Source: an uncultured Acidimicrobiales bacterium
Lineage (GTDB): Bacteria; Actinomycetota; Acidimicrobiia; Acidimicrobiales; SZUA-35
Reading direction: 5' to 3'
Assembly (NCBI GenBank): GCA_937997485.1
Contig: CALKTH010000022.1
Location: 179,660-243,659, forward strand
Length of the DNA: 64,000 nucleotides
The notes below the pieces were generated by a model. That model did not search any database and was not told the DNA's origin. It was given only the letters and a program-made list of their open reading frames with translations. Below are positions 8,621 through 16,572 of this stretch, piece after piece (within the stretch, counting starts at the first letter, position 1; every line of letters starts with the position of its first letter). Position numbers and translations under genes: made by a program.

Positions 8621-9793
8621 ATGCGCGAAGCAGTATTCGTTTCCTACGCCCGCACCGGTTTGGCCAAAGCTGGCCGCGGCGGCTTCAACCAGACGCCCGC
8701 AATGTCGATGGCGGCTCACGCCATCAAGCACGCCGTCGAGAAGTCCGGCGTCGAGCCCGAAGCCGTCGAAGACGTGGCGCTCGGCAACGGTGCCCACGGC
8801 GCCGGCAACCTTGGTCGCCTCGCTGGTCTTCTTGCCGGCCTGCCCGTGACCGCTGGTGGCAACACCATCCAGCGCCACTGCTCCTCTGGCCTCAACTCGA
8901 TCGCGGTCGCCGCCAACCACATCAAAATGGATGGCGTCGATGTGGCTGTCGCTGGTGGCGTCGAGTCCATCACCATGCCGAACCCCGGAATGGGCGGCGC
9001 CGAGAACATGGATCCGGCCCTCCCCGAGATGTACCCGGCCGTCTACATGGCCATGATCGAGACCGCCGACATCGTCGCCGAGCGCTATGGCCTCAGCCGC
9101 GAGTACCAGGACGAGTACTCACTCGAGTCGCAGCAGCGCATGGCACTCGCTCAGGAGAACGAGCTCTTCGTCGACGAGATCGTGCCCATGCAGACCAAGA
9201 TGAAGCTGGTCGACCGGGAGACCAAGGAAGAGACCATCGTCGACTACACCGTCGACAAGGACGAGTGCAACCGTCCCTCCACCACCATGGAAGGCCTGGC
9301 CAAGCTCCAGCCCGTGCGTGGCGAGGGCAACTACATCACCGCCGGAAACGCCAGCCAGCTTTCCGACGGCGCAGCCGCTGTGGTGATGATGAGCGACGAG
9401 GAAGCCAGTCGTCGAGACATCGAGCCGATGGGCGCCTTCAAGGGTTGGGCCGTCGCCGGCTGCGAGCCTGACGAAATGGGTATCGGCCCCATCTACGCCG
9501 TGCCGAAGCTCCTGAAGATGCACGGACTCACCGTCGACGACATCGACATCTGGGAGCTCAACGAAGCCTTCGCCTCACAGTGCCTCTACAGCCGTGACAC
9601 CCTCGGCATCGACCCCGAGAAGTACAACGTCAACGGTGGCTCCATCGCCATCGGTCACCCCTTCGGCATGACGGGCACCCGTTGCGCCGGACACATCCTG
9701 CAAGAGGGCAAGCGCCGCGGCGCCAAGCTCGGAGTGGTCACGATGTGCATCGGCGGCGGCCAGGGTGCCGCCGGCCTCATCGAGATCTACTGA
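8621..9793 (+). CDS. Thiolase-family acetyl-CoA acetyltransferase
   Basis: This 390-residue protein is full length for a thiolase. The nucleophilic cysteine is Cys87 in I-Q-R-H-C-S-S-G-L-N-S; the G-H-P-F-G-M-T-G histidine motif and the C-terminal C-I-G-G-G-Q-G-A-A-G-L cysteine motif are intact. It condenses or cleaves acyl-CoA thioesters, in beta-oxidation or acetoacetyl-CoA formation. The start ATG 8621 has a clear AGGAG 8 bases upstream. A hairpin terminator follows at 9848. Other fatty-acid-type genes in the window (acyl-CoA dehydrogenase, crotonase) are far away and not in the same operon. Confidence 0.95.
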   Translation: MREAVFVSYARTGLAKAGRGGFNQTPAMSMAAHAIKHAVEKSGVEPEAVEDVALGNGAHGAGNLGRLAGLLAGLPVTAGGNTIQRHCSSGLNSIAVAANHIKMDGVDVAVAGGVESITMPNPGMGGAENMDPALPEMYPAVYMAMIETADIVAERYGLSREYQDEYSLESQQRMALAQENELFVDEIVPMQTKMKLVDRETKEETIVDYTVDKDECNRPSTTMEGLAKLQPVRGEGNYITAGNASQLSDGAAAVVMMSDEEASRRDIEPMGAFKGWAVAGCEPDEMGIGPIYAVPKLLKMHGLTVDDIDIWELNEAFASQCLYSRDTLGIDPEKYNVNGGSIAIGHPFGMTGTRCAGHILQEGKRRGAKLGVVTMCIGGGQGAAGLIEIY

Positions 9794-9847
9794 ACTGAGT
9801 CCGTCCAGTCAGGTCAGCTCCAGCTGACCAGTCAGACCGATCATGTG

Positions 9848-9876
9848 AGCGGCGAGTCCTCGGGGCTCGCCGCTTT
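9848..9876. terminator. Hairpin between convergent genes
   Basis: A perfect 9-bp stem (AGCGGCGAG pairing with CTCGCCGCT) with an 8-base loop is followed by a short T run. It lies between the thiolase and the convergent hydrolase gene and could serve both directions. Confidence 0.75.
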
Positions 9877-9885
9877 CGCGCTCCC

Positions 9886-10782
9886 TCAGCGCTCGTGGGC
9901 CAGTAGGTGACCGACGAGAGCATCGTTGACCTCTGCCGGGCGTTCCAGGTGAAGGAAGTGGCCGGCGCCGTCGACCTCGACCACACGCACCCCACTTGGG
10001 AAGTCGTCGTCGACAACGGTGTGTGAGAAGAGCCGGCGGTCCATGCAACCATCCTCATTGCCGTGCATGATCAGCGTTCGAGCTGCGATCGGGACCGCCT
10101 CCATTGCCGGTGTCGAGCGGAGCCCGAGCAGGAGCGGCGGCGTGGCGTTCTGCCGGTAGTAGGCAAGTGAGGCCTTGACGACGCCTGGCGCTTCGAACTG
10201 CTCCCGCAACACCTCCCACTCCTCGTCGCTCAACGTGTAGGAAGGCGACCAGTCCCGCCAGAGACGGCGCATGAGCCTCCACTCTCCTGCCACCAGCGCA
10301 CGATCAGCGATGCCCCGCAGCTGGAAGAAGGTCATGTACCAGGACCGCTGGAGTTGCCGAGGAACGTGGCGCAGAGCCTGCGGAATCCTGGCGAGCGGCG
10401 GAATGGCCAAGGTGGTGAGCGAGGCAACGCGGTCTGGGTGGCGGGCGGCCACGACATACGCAATCGCGGCACCCCAGTCGTGACCAACGATGTGCGCTTG
10501 GTCAGCGCCGAGCTCGTCCAGCCAGCCGACAACGTCCGAAGCAAGTGTGGTGAGCGAGTAGTCACCGTCGTCTGGCTGCGACGTTGGCTCGTAGCCCCGA
10601 AGAGTTGGAAGCACGACTCGAAAGCCGGCATCGACGAGCGGGCCGAGCTGGAGCCTGAACGTCGTTGGTGAGTCGGGGAACCCGTGGAGGCAGATCACCA
10701 CAGGACCATGTTCCGGCCCCGCTACGACGGCCGAGAACATGAGCCCGTTGACCGGGAGGGTCTTGCTCTCCAGATCCCGCAT
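9886..10782 (-). CDS. Alpha/beta hydrolase, epoxide-hydrolase-like
   Basis: The 298 residues from ATG 10782 contain the oxyanion motif H-G-F-P-D near residue 34 and an aspartate nucleophile elbow G-H-D-W-G-A-A. An aspartate nucleophile, rather than serine, points to epoxide hydrolase or haloalkane dehalogenase chemistry. The late G-A-G-H-F-L-H-L-E-R-P motif supplies the catalytic His. ATG 10782 is preferred to the upstream alternative at 10821 because it avoids overlap with the preceding gene, which stops 5 bases before it. The two genes probably form one operon. Confidence 0.85.
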   Translation of the reverse strand: MRDLESKTLPVNGLMFSAVVAGPEHGPVVICLHGFPDSPTTFRLQLGPLVDAGFRVVLPTLRGYEPTSQPDDGDYSLTTLASDVVGWLDELGADQAHIVGHDWGAAIAYVVAARHPDRVASLTTLAIPPLARIPQALRHVPRQLQRSWYMTFFQLRGIADRALVAGEWRLMRRLWRDWSPSYTLSDEEWEVLREQFEAPGVVKASLAYYRQNATPPLLLGLRSTPAMEAVPIAARTLIMHGNEDGCMDRRLFSHTVVDDDFPSGVRVVEVDGAGHFLHLERPAEVNDALVGHLLAHER

Positions 10783-10787
10783 TACTG

Positions 10788-11627
10788 CTACGCCGCCTCG
10801 GCCCCAGCCGGGGCAGAGCAACGAAGGTCCACGCCCTGTGTGGCGGCGATGGTCACGACCTCGTCCGGAACCGGAACATCTCGAGGGTTGTAGCTGGGCA
10901 AGGCTGTTTTCAGCGTGCCGAGCAGCATGCCGTTTCGCCAGTTCCGCTCAATGGCTTGGCGTACCACCGCAAAGGTCGACACATCTGGGTCATGAGTGTC
11001 GCGCTGGAGAACTCGGGCCATCTTGAGAAGGTGCCGCAGGTAGTGCGCTTGGGCCAACGAGCCCACGGCCACCCGGTACGCATACCGCCCAACGATGGTG
11101 TCGTACGCATCAAACGTGACGGTGCGGTGTTCGATCTCTTCGGCCAAGTGCCAGGCAATGAGATTGCCCCACTCCGTGTGAACGCCCTCGACGTCGGCGA
11201 CCCGCATCACCGACCGGGCAAGAGCGAACGTCATCGCTTCAAACCCTTCGGCGTAAGCCAGATTGAAGGCCAAAGACTTGTCGTTGCTGAACTGTCGGTA
11301 GTCAGCATCGAGAGCATCCTCCAGAGAGCGCATATCGGCAGCTGCCTCAGGGCTGAGCTTCGAGCGGACGATGTCGTTGACCCGGGCATGGTTCTTGTAG
11401 TGCTGAGCCTCTTGACCAGAGAACGCCTTCACGTCTGCGGCAAGCGCCGGGTCCCTGACCTCCTTCGCTGCAACTCTCATCGTACGAATCAGGTACGGCT
11501 CGAGGTACGGCAGCGTGAAGGAGAGCGCCACGAGCTCGCAGCTTCGCGACGGATCGTCGGGCAGTGGCAGAACAGGGAGGTCACTCGGCCAGACGAACTC
11601 GGGGCGACGAACGGTGATCGCGGACAT
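10788..11627 (-). CDS. Predicted metal-dependent hydrolase, PF10118-like
   Basis: The helical protein of 279 residues has carboxylate and histidine clusters typical of the COG3687/PF10118 'metal-dependent hydrolase' group: G-Q-E-A-Q-H-Y-K-N-H in the first half and W-H-L-A-E-E-I-E-H-R-T-V-T-F-D in the second, suggesting a di-metal site between helices. No enzymatic activity is firmly established for the group. The start M-S-A-I at 11627 is chosen over a methionine two codons upstream. It is followed immediately by the epoxide-hydrolase-like gene on the same strand. Confidence 0.78.
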   Translation of the reverse strand: MSAITVRRPEFVWPSDLPVLPLPDDPSRSCELVALSFTLPYLEPYLIRTMRVAAKEVRDPALAADVKAFSGQEAQHYKNHARVNDIVRSKLSPEAAADMRSLEDALDADYRQFSNDKSLAFNLAYAEGFEAMTFALARSVMRVADVEGVHTEWGNLIAWHLAEEIEHRTVTFDAYDTIVGRYAYRVAVGSLAQAHYLRHLLKMARVLQRDTHDPDVSTFAVVRQAIERNWRNGMLLGTLKTALPSYNPRDVPVPDEVVTIAATQGVDLRCSAPAGAEAA

Positions 11628-11674
11628 CCGCAAACGCTAGCTCAGCACGACGAGACACCTGAGAGCGACCAGCG

Positions 11675-12394
11675 TCAACACAGACCGTGGGCCCACCGTG
11701 TTCTCTGTTTGTCTATCCGCTCGAAGGCGGCGTAGTCGAACGGCAGGCTCTCAAAGGTGACGAGCATCGACTCCGCCCAGCGGTCGACTTCTTGAGCAAA
11801 CCAGCGCCCGGGCGGGATGAGCTCGTGCGAGTCGCGTTTGCCGTCGTTGTGGCTCAAGTGGATCTCTCCAACACAATGGGTCTCGAGCAGTCGACGGCAG
11901 CTTCGTTCGGCCGCCACTTCATCGCCTCCGTGCCAAATGAGCACATGAGAGACGTCAACCAGGAGCCGGGTGTCAACGATCGTGTCTTCGCTCGAACACC
12001 ATCTGCCCGGGTCCGGCATCACCTCCACCGACACGGGAACGCCGAGTTCTTGCTCCATGGCCTGCACTGCGACCTCGAACTCGCTCAGCGTGCACCGACG
12101 CTTTGGTGGTGCGTGCACACCCACTGCGAGCACGTCGTTCGCCTCGATGAACCGTCGATACGTTTCCCACGTCGAGCGTGTCAAGGGATCCAGCCTTCGC
12201 CGACCGCGTTCGTCCCGAAGACAGCTGTCGTGCAGAACCAGCGGTCTCTCGCCGTAGTCAGCCCAAACCGGGCACTCAACGCCGACGGCCAACTCCAAGA
12301 ACTGAATGCCAAGCGCCTCACGTAGAGATTTCTCGATCGTCAAAGATTCGTCGAGGGTGCGCTGGCCAATGGCCGTGAGCGAAAGGCCAATCAT
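11675..12394 (-). CDS. TIM-barrel metalloenzyme-like protein (DUF692/xylose-isomerase-like)
   Basis: The 239-residue protein shows alternating strands ending in potential metal ligands, as in xylose-isomerase-like barrels: L-V-L-H-D-S, V-G-V-H-A-P-P, S-V-E-V-M-P, L-L-V-D-V-S-H, I-H-L-S-H-N-D-G-K-R-D-S-H and T-F-E-S-L-P. The His-rich strand with D-S-H resembles DUF692 (MbnB/TglH-type iron enzymes that modify peptides), but the sequence is divergent and I could not confirm the family. The start overlaps the upstream partner's stop by four bases (ATGA), so the two are translated together. It could equally be a sugar isomerase- or AP-endonuclease-type barrel. Confidence 0.65.
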   Translation of the reverse strand: MIGLSLTAIGQRTLDESLTIEKSLREALGIQFLELAVGVECPVWADYGERPLVLHDSCLRDERGRRRLDPLTRSTWETYRRFIEANDVLAVGVHAPPKRRCTLSEFEVAVQAMEQELGVPVSVEVMPDPGRWCSSEDTIVDTRLLVDVSHVLIWHGGDEVAAERSCRRLLETHCVGEIHLSHNDGKRDSHELIPPGRWFAQEVDRWAESMLVTFESLPFDYAAFERIDKQRTRWAHGLC

Positions 12395-13113
12395 CGACGA
12401 AAGAGCCTGCTGAGAAACCCACTTTTGCGTCTGCTCCTGGAGACCGTTCCCGAGGTCGGCGGGCCGGCAGTCTCAGCGTGCAACTCAACGGTGGGTGACT
12501 GCAGAGCCATGGGTGCAGGGCCGACGAATGTGAACGAGCCGATGAGAGCTTGATACAGCGAACCCACCAAGTCCTCTTTGCCAGACTGCCTCAGACTGTC
12601 CACCGCGAGGTCAGCGGCGAACGGCAAACCACCATCGGGTTCCCCGATGAGGTCGAGCCACAGTGATCCTTCCTGTGCGCGTTCAGCAACAGCCTCGCAC
12701 GCATTTCGAACGTTGGGCTTCGAAGCGTCGAGGCTCGGCATCTGAACGTCGTGTGCTTCACACCACGCCGTCAGGCGTCCCATGTCGTCTTCGCCATCAT
12801 CCGCACCTTCAGGAGCACAGCCAAAGTCGTGGAACCCGAAGTCGACGATGGTCATCTCGCCGCACCGGAGTCGATGCACAGCCGCAGCGGCGGTGTCAGC
12901 CTCATCCAAGCTGGCGTGCAACGACACCATCTGAGGAGGCCAGTCGCTGGCGACCGTCGCCGCACGCCAGGCCTCGTGGAACTTCGAAGCAAGGCCGTTC
13001 CGCCATTCGGTGAGCGCGACGGTCAGCTCGGGATCTCTCTCGACATAGAAGGTCTCGTCGTTGTAGCCGATCCCGTGGTCGTAGACCGCGTACCGTCGTG
13101 CGTCTTCACCCAT
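12391..13113 (-). CDS. Unrecognised protein, partner of the TIM-barrel gene
   Basis: The 240-residue protein has no signal peptide or TM segment. The central part has a strand-rich region with V-D-F-G-F-H-D-F-G followed by an acidic linker, and the C-terminal 30 residues are basic and Ser-rich, ending S-R-S-R-R-K-S-G-F-L-S-R-L-F-R-R. I do not recognise the family. Its stop codon overlaps the start of the TIM-barrel gene, so the pair is an operon in which this gene is first. The upstream 276 bases carry no convincing gene, only two copies of a 16-base motif. Confidence 0.6.
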   Translation of the reverse strand: MGEDARRYAVYDHGIGYNDETFYVERDPELTVALTEWRNGLASKFHEAWRAATVASDWPPQMVSLHASLDEADTAAAAVHRLRCGEMTIVDFGFHDFGCAPEGADDGEDDMGRLTAWCEAHDVQMPSLDASKPNVRNACEAVAERAQEGSLWLDLIGEPDGGLPFAADLAVDSLRQSGKEDLVGSLYQALIGSFTFVGPAPMALQSPTVELHAETAGPPTSGTVSRSRRKSGFLSRLFRR

Positions 13114-13158
13114 TGGGTCAACCTAGTCGTCGTGCGTGGCTCCAAATGCCAGCACAGA

Positions 13159-13225
13159 ACGGACAACCAACACCACCGAACCCAGCCCGAGCGAGCCGTC
13201 CGCCTCACAACGGACAACCAAAACC
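13159..13225. repeat. Two direct copies of a 16-base motif in an otherwise empty gap
   Basis: ACGGACAACCAACACC at 13159-13174 recurs as ACGGACAACCAAAACC at 13210-13225, 51 bases apart. They lie 46-112 bases upstream of the operon starting at 13113 and could be regulator sites. Nothing else is recognised between 13114 and 13389. Confidence 0.5.
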
Positions 13226-13389
13226 GCCAGGCATCAGTCCCGCTGTCACTGGCGGTGGAGCGTGTATGGAGTTGTCAAGGAGCGGACTCTTCGGTTGTGG
13301 GTAGGAACGCAGCGCCCCGATTTGTGGGGATGCGATCCGGCAGCCGGAGCTGCGAAGTCGCAGATGACGAGATCTGGTGAATGAGATGG

Positions 13390-14673
13390 TCAGGCGGCGA
13401 CGGGCACGTTGGCCTCCTCGCTGGCCTCAGTTCGCCGCCGGTCCATCAGCGGCACGGGAGGAGCGATGATTCGGTGGAGTTCCCCATCGGGTCGGTGCAG
13501 ACGAACCTGCCGGTCGGCGTCCATCTCGAGCTGCCAGCCGTCGTTGTGGATGCGTCGATGCCACGCAGCGGTGATCGGGATGAGGTTGTCGATTGCCGTC
13601 TTGCCGCCATCGCTGCTGAAGACAACATGGTGCAGCTCAACCCGCGACCAGTCGGCACCCGTGATCGCACAGCCCCCGTAGAGAGCGAAGAGTGCCGCAC
13701 GTTGCATCGACGTCGCCGTGCGGGACTCGACCGTAGCCATCACCTCCCCGTCACGAGCTCCAGCGACTCGACGAACCGCAGCCTCACAGCACACTCGACC
13801 GACGTCCGCTGGCGAGAGCAGCCCACCGTCGAGCGTCTCGGTCACCGAATCATCGTGAGCGCCGACATGGAAGGTCTCACTGTCACACAACACGTTCACG
13901 GTTGCGTTGGTTCGCCCGGCCTCTGGTGTATCGAGCGGAGCCGCCGCACCTCTGAGAAGAAGTGACATCAGCGCCTCGTTGAGCTGCTGCTCGAATCGCA
14001 GGCCCTCTTCGAGCCCTCCAGTCGCGGCCAGCCGCTGCAACTCGGACCGGGCAGCGCTCATCACCTGGCTGCCCTCGATCATCGGCAAGAGCGCCTGCAA
14101 CCGCACATGGCGGCGGTCCCGCGTGAGGCCGACCTGGGCACCAGTTTCTGCTTTCGCTCGAGCGGCGTCATCGTGACCGGCGTCCTTTCGGATCCGGTCT
14201 CGGGCTCGGCGAACCCGACGAGCGAAGGACTCAGCAGGCAACCGTTTCGCTGCACGTGCAAGGTCTTCGTCGGCGGCGGACAAGCTGGCGATCTCTTCCT
14301 CGTCCATGCGGTCGACGATGCGCACGAGCACGTCTGCGTTGGCTGCCGGCACCGCACCGGAGATGACTCCGGCGGTCAGCTTCGGAAACCTCGGCGCCAG
14401 TCCCGAACGCGCCGCTTCCGCCTGAGACGTGCTCGCCGGCACGGTGCCATCACAACCGAGCACTTCACTGACCGGCGCCCCTCGACCTTCAGATGCGAGG
14501 AGAGCAGCGCGCGTACCAGCAAGCGTGATGAGACCAGTCACTGCTCGTTCGATGGCTCGGAGATCGTTGACAATGCCCGCCAGGGTCTCGGCGTCGTCCA
14601 CAGCTTCGAGCAATGAGCGCAGGTGGTGAAGGTTGATGGTTTCGCTGAATCCGCCGCTGTTTGCCATACACAT
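13390..14673 (-). CDS. DUF222-type HNH endonuclease-domain protein
   Basis: The 427 residues fit the common actinobacterial architecture of a long helical DUF222-like N-terminal part and a C-terminal HNH domain. The HNH region (about residues 360-405) reads G-C-A-I-T-G followed by V-E-L-H-H-V, D-N-L-I-P and W-H-R-R-I-H-N-D-G-W, so the H-N-H residues are present but the second cysteine of the usual C-x2-C zinc knuckle is missing. These genes are multicopy in many actinobacteria and often linked to mobile DNA; their role is unclear. The start (M-C-M-A-N-S) has no strong RBS and could be two codons later. Confidence 0.85.
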   Translation of the reverse strand: MCMANSGGFSETINLHHLRSLLEAVDDAETLAGIVNDLRAIERAVTGLITLAGTRAALLASEGRGAPVSEVLGCDGTVPASTSQAEAARSGLAPRFPKLTAGVISGAVPAANADVLVRIVDRMDEEEIASLSAADEDLARAAKRLPAESFARRVRRARDRIRKDAGHDDAARAKAETGAQVGLTRDRRHVRLQALLPMIEGSQVMSAARSELQRLAATGGLEEGLRFEQQLNEALMSLLLRGAAAPLDTPEAGRTNATVNVLCDSETFHVGAHDDSVTETLDGGLLSPADVGRVCCEAAVRRVAGARDGEVMATVESRTATSMQRAALFALYGGCAITGADWSRVELHHVVFSSDGGKTAIDNLIPITAAWHRRIHNDGWQLEMDADRQVRLHRPDGELHRIIAPPVPLMDRRRTEASEEANVPVAA

Positions 14674-14748
14674 ATCATGACGATGGGGTGTGACATTCAA
14701 GGGGCGATTCGGCCACATCGATCCGGAAATCTCCAGAAACTTCTCAGC

Positions 14749-15975
14749 TCAATTCTTCGGTAGGGACAGGCGCCCGAGCGCCGCCCACATCATCGCCGCA
14801 GCTGCGAACTGTGTGCCTCCAGCGAACGCGAACGACACACGCACTCCGCCCACCGTTGCCAATACCCCGGCGAAGAGCGCTCCGAACACGATGACGCCTC
14901 GAGTGAAAATGCGGGTGGTGACGTTGACGCGTCCGAGCATCTCATTCGGCGTGAGACGTTGCTGAAGGCTCCGACTCACTGGACGAGCCGTCCCGGCGGG
15001 GATGCCGTTCAGGAACCACAGCGCACCAAGCGCCAGCAGCGTTGGCGCCGCTGAAGCGAGGCAGAGCGTCAGCGCCTGGGCTGCAACCGAACCCGACAGC
15101 GTCGCTCGAGGCCCAAGCCGGGTAGCCAGTGGCGGGCCAGCGAAGGTACCGAGCACGGCGCCCGCCGCAGCGACGGCCAGGATGATGCCGAAGGCTGAGT
15201 TCGACCCATCAAGCTCACCCTTCACCAGAACAACCAGCAGGCTGAGGCTCGTCGCCACACCGAAGAAGTAGACGATCTGCCCAAGAGTGAGCGGACCCAA
15301 CACACGGTGCCGTCGAAGCCACCGGAAGCCTTCTCCCGCTTCCCTTTTCAGCGATCGGGCGGGACCATCGCGGCGCTCCGCAGGCGATGCGCTTCGAGGA
15401 AGCTTGCCAAACAACACCACCGAACCGAGGTACGTCGCACCGTCAAACAGAAACGGAAGCCACGGCGCAAATCCAAACAGTGCCGTTCCGACGGGTCCGC
15501 CAGCGAAGTCGTTGGTCACGATCTCGACGCTTGACATTCGCCCATTCGCCCGGTCGAGCTGGTCGTCATCAACGAGCGTCGGCACGAGGGCGACCGTCGA
15601 CGGATCCACCAAGATCTCGCCAACGGTGATGGCGAACGCCACGACACACAGCACCCAGATCTCCACCATCGAGCTCCAGACGAGGGCACCCAGCCCGCCC
15701 ATCACAATGCCGCGCCAGACCTGCGTGACGAGAATCGTCCGGCGACGATTCCAACGATCAACCAGCGCGCCACCAGCAGGAGCGAACACGAGCCACGGCA
15801 GGTACTGAGCCGCCGTCACCGATGCCACGAGGAACGGCGATGAGGTCAGGCTGTCGGCCAACAGCGGCAAGGCGGCGAGGCGGATGCCATCGCCAAGATT
15901 CGAGACGAGAGAACCACCCAGTAGGGCTCGGAAGCCGGACCCAAGCGACCGCTGCGTTCCCATTCCCGCCATCAT
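14749..15975 (-). CDS. MFS transporter, MFS_3/macrolide-efflux type
   Basis: The 408-residue protein has about eleven to twelve hydrophobic segments. The cytoplasmic loop between TM2 and TM3 reads G-G-A-L-V-D-R-W-N-R-R-R, the MFS motif A in the form seen in enterobactin-exporter-like (EntS) and macrolide-efflux members. It probably exports a small molecule using the proton gradient. ATG codons at 15975 and 15972 are both possible starts. It is the second gene of a possible two-gene unit with the cupin gene upstream, 43 bases apart. Confidence 0.88.
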   Translation of the reverse strand: MMAGMGTQRSLGSGFRALLGGSLVSNLGDGIRLAALPLLADSLTSSPFLVASVTAAQYLPWLVFAPAGGALVDRWNRRRTILVTQVWRGIVMGGLGALVWSSMVEIWVLCVVAFAITVGEILVDPSTVALVPTLVDDDQLDRANGRMSSVEIVTNDFAGGPVGTALFGFAPWLPFLFDGATYLGSVVLFGKLPRSASPAERRDGPARSLKREAGEGFRWLRRHRVLGPLTLGQIVYFFGVATSLSLLVVLVKGELDGSNSAFGIILAVAAAGAVLGTFAGPPLATRLGPRATLSGSVAAQALTLCLASAAPTLLALGALWFLNGIPAGTARPVSRSLQQRLTPNEMLGRVNVTTRIFTRGVIVFGALFAGVLATVGGVRVSFAFAGGTQFAAAAMMWAALGRLSLPKN

Positions 15976-16018
15976 CGCACACGGCTACTTCGCCGATGCG
16001 AGGCCGGGAGGCGCCACG

Positions 16019-16486
16019 TCAATTCTGGTGGGCGAGCGCTCGCTTGAAGTCATCGAGGGTTGCAACGGAAACGACTTCGCCCTGATCGTTGAGCGTCTCC
16101 CAAATGACACCGTCACGCGCCTCCATCGAGAGCGAGATGATCGCTCCCTCCGCTCCCCCTTCTTCGGAGTGGAGATGGTCGCCCTCGTTGGCACCGAAGA
16201 ATCCGGGCTGGCGAACCTGATCGAGCCGCCACTCTCCATCAATCAGCTGCCACGTGCGATGCTCCCCCTCGATCACGAGTGTGTCCGTCGGGCCCAGATG
16301 TCGGTGTGCCGGGCACCGAGCTCCCGGTGCGAGCCGGAAGTAGAGGTCGACCTTCTGACGGATCTCATTCACTCCGAGCACCCAGAAGTACAGGCCTTCG
16401 TAGCCGGGGAACTGACGCCAGGTGATGGCGCTGTCATCAATGCGCTTCGCAGGCCGCGGCGCCATGTCAATGAGCGTGTCGGACAT
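16019..16486 (-). CDS. Cupin-fold protein
   Basis: The 155 residues carry a cupin motif 1-like segment, P-A-H-R-H-L-G-P-T-D-T-L-V-I-E-G-E-H, in which the H-x-H and a later Glu could bind a metal. The protein resembles ChrR-like or 2,4'-dihydroxyacetophenone-dioxygenase-like single cupins, whose substrates vary. There is no export signal. It is transcribed toward the MFS gene and is divergent from the large cyclase/ATPase gene. Confidence 0.75.
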   Translation of the reverse strand: MSDTLIDMAPRPAKRIDDSAITWRQFPGYEGLYFWVLGVNEIRQKVDLYFRLAPGARCPAHRHLGPTDTLVIEGEHRTWQLIDGEWRLDQVRQPGFFGANEGDHLHSEEGGAEGAIISLSMEARDGVIWETLNDQGEVVSVATLDDFKRALAHQN

Positions 16487-16560
16487 GACGTCACACTACC
16501 GAAGCCTCGTCGAGGGCTCGAATGCATGAGTCGCGATCGGCGTCCGATGACCGCGCCCGC

Positions 16561-16566
16561 TAGCTT
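16561..16566 (+). promoter_or_regulatory. Candidate -10 box (TAGCTT)
   Basis: A TANNNT hexamer ends 6 bases before the GTG start at 16573, the spacing expected for a leaderless actinobacterial transcript. There is no clear -35 box. Confidence 0.35.
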
Positions 16567-16572
16567 GCCTGT

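Noticed and set aside
13023..13217. Small Cys-containing frame upstream of the TIM-barrel operon as a precursor peptide
   Set aside because: Most of it overlaps the first operon gene in another frame and it has no RBS or precursor-like layout.
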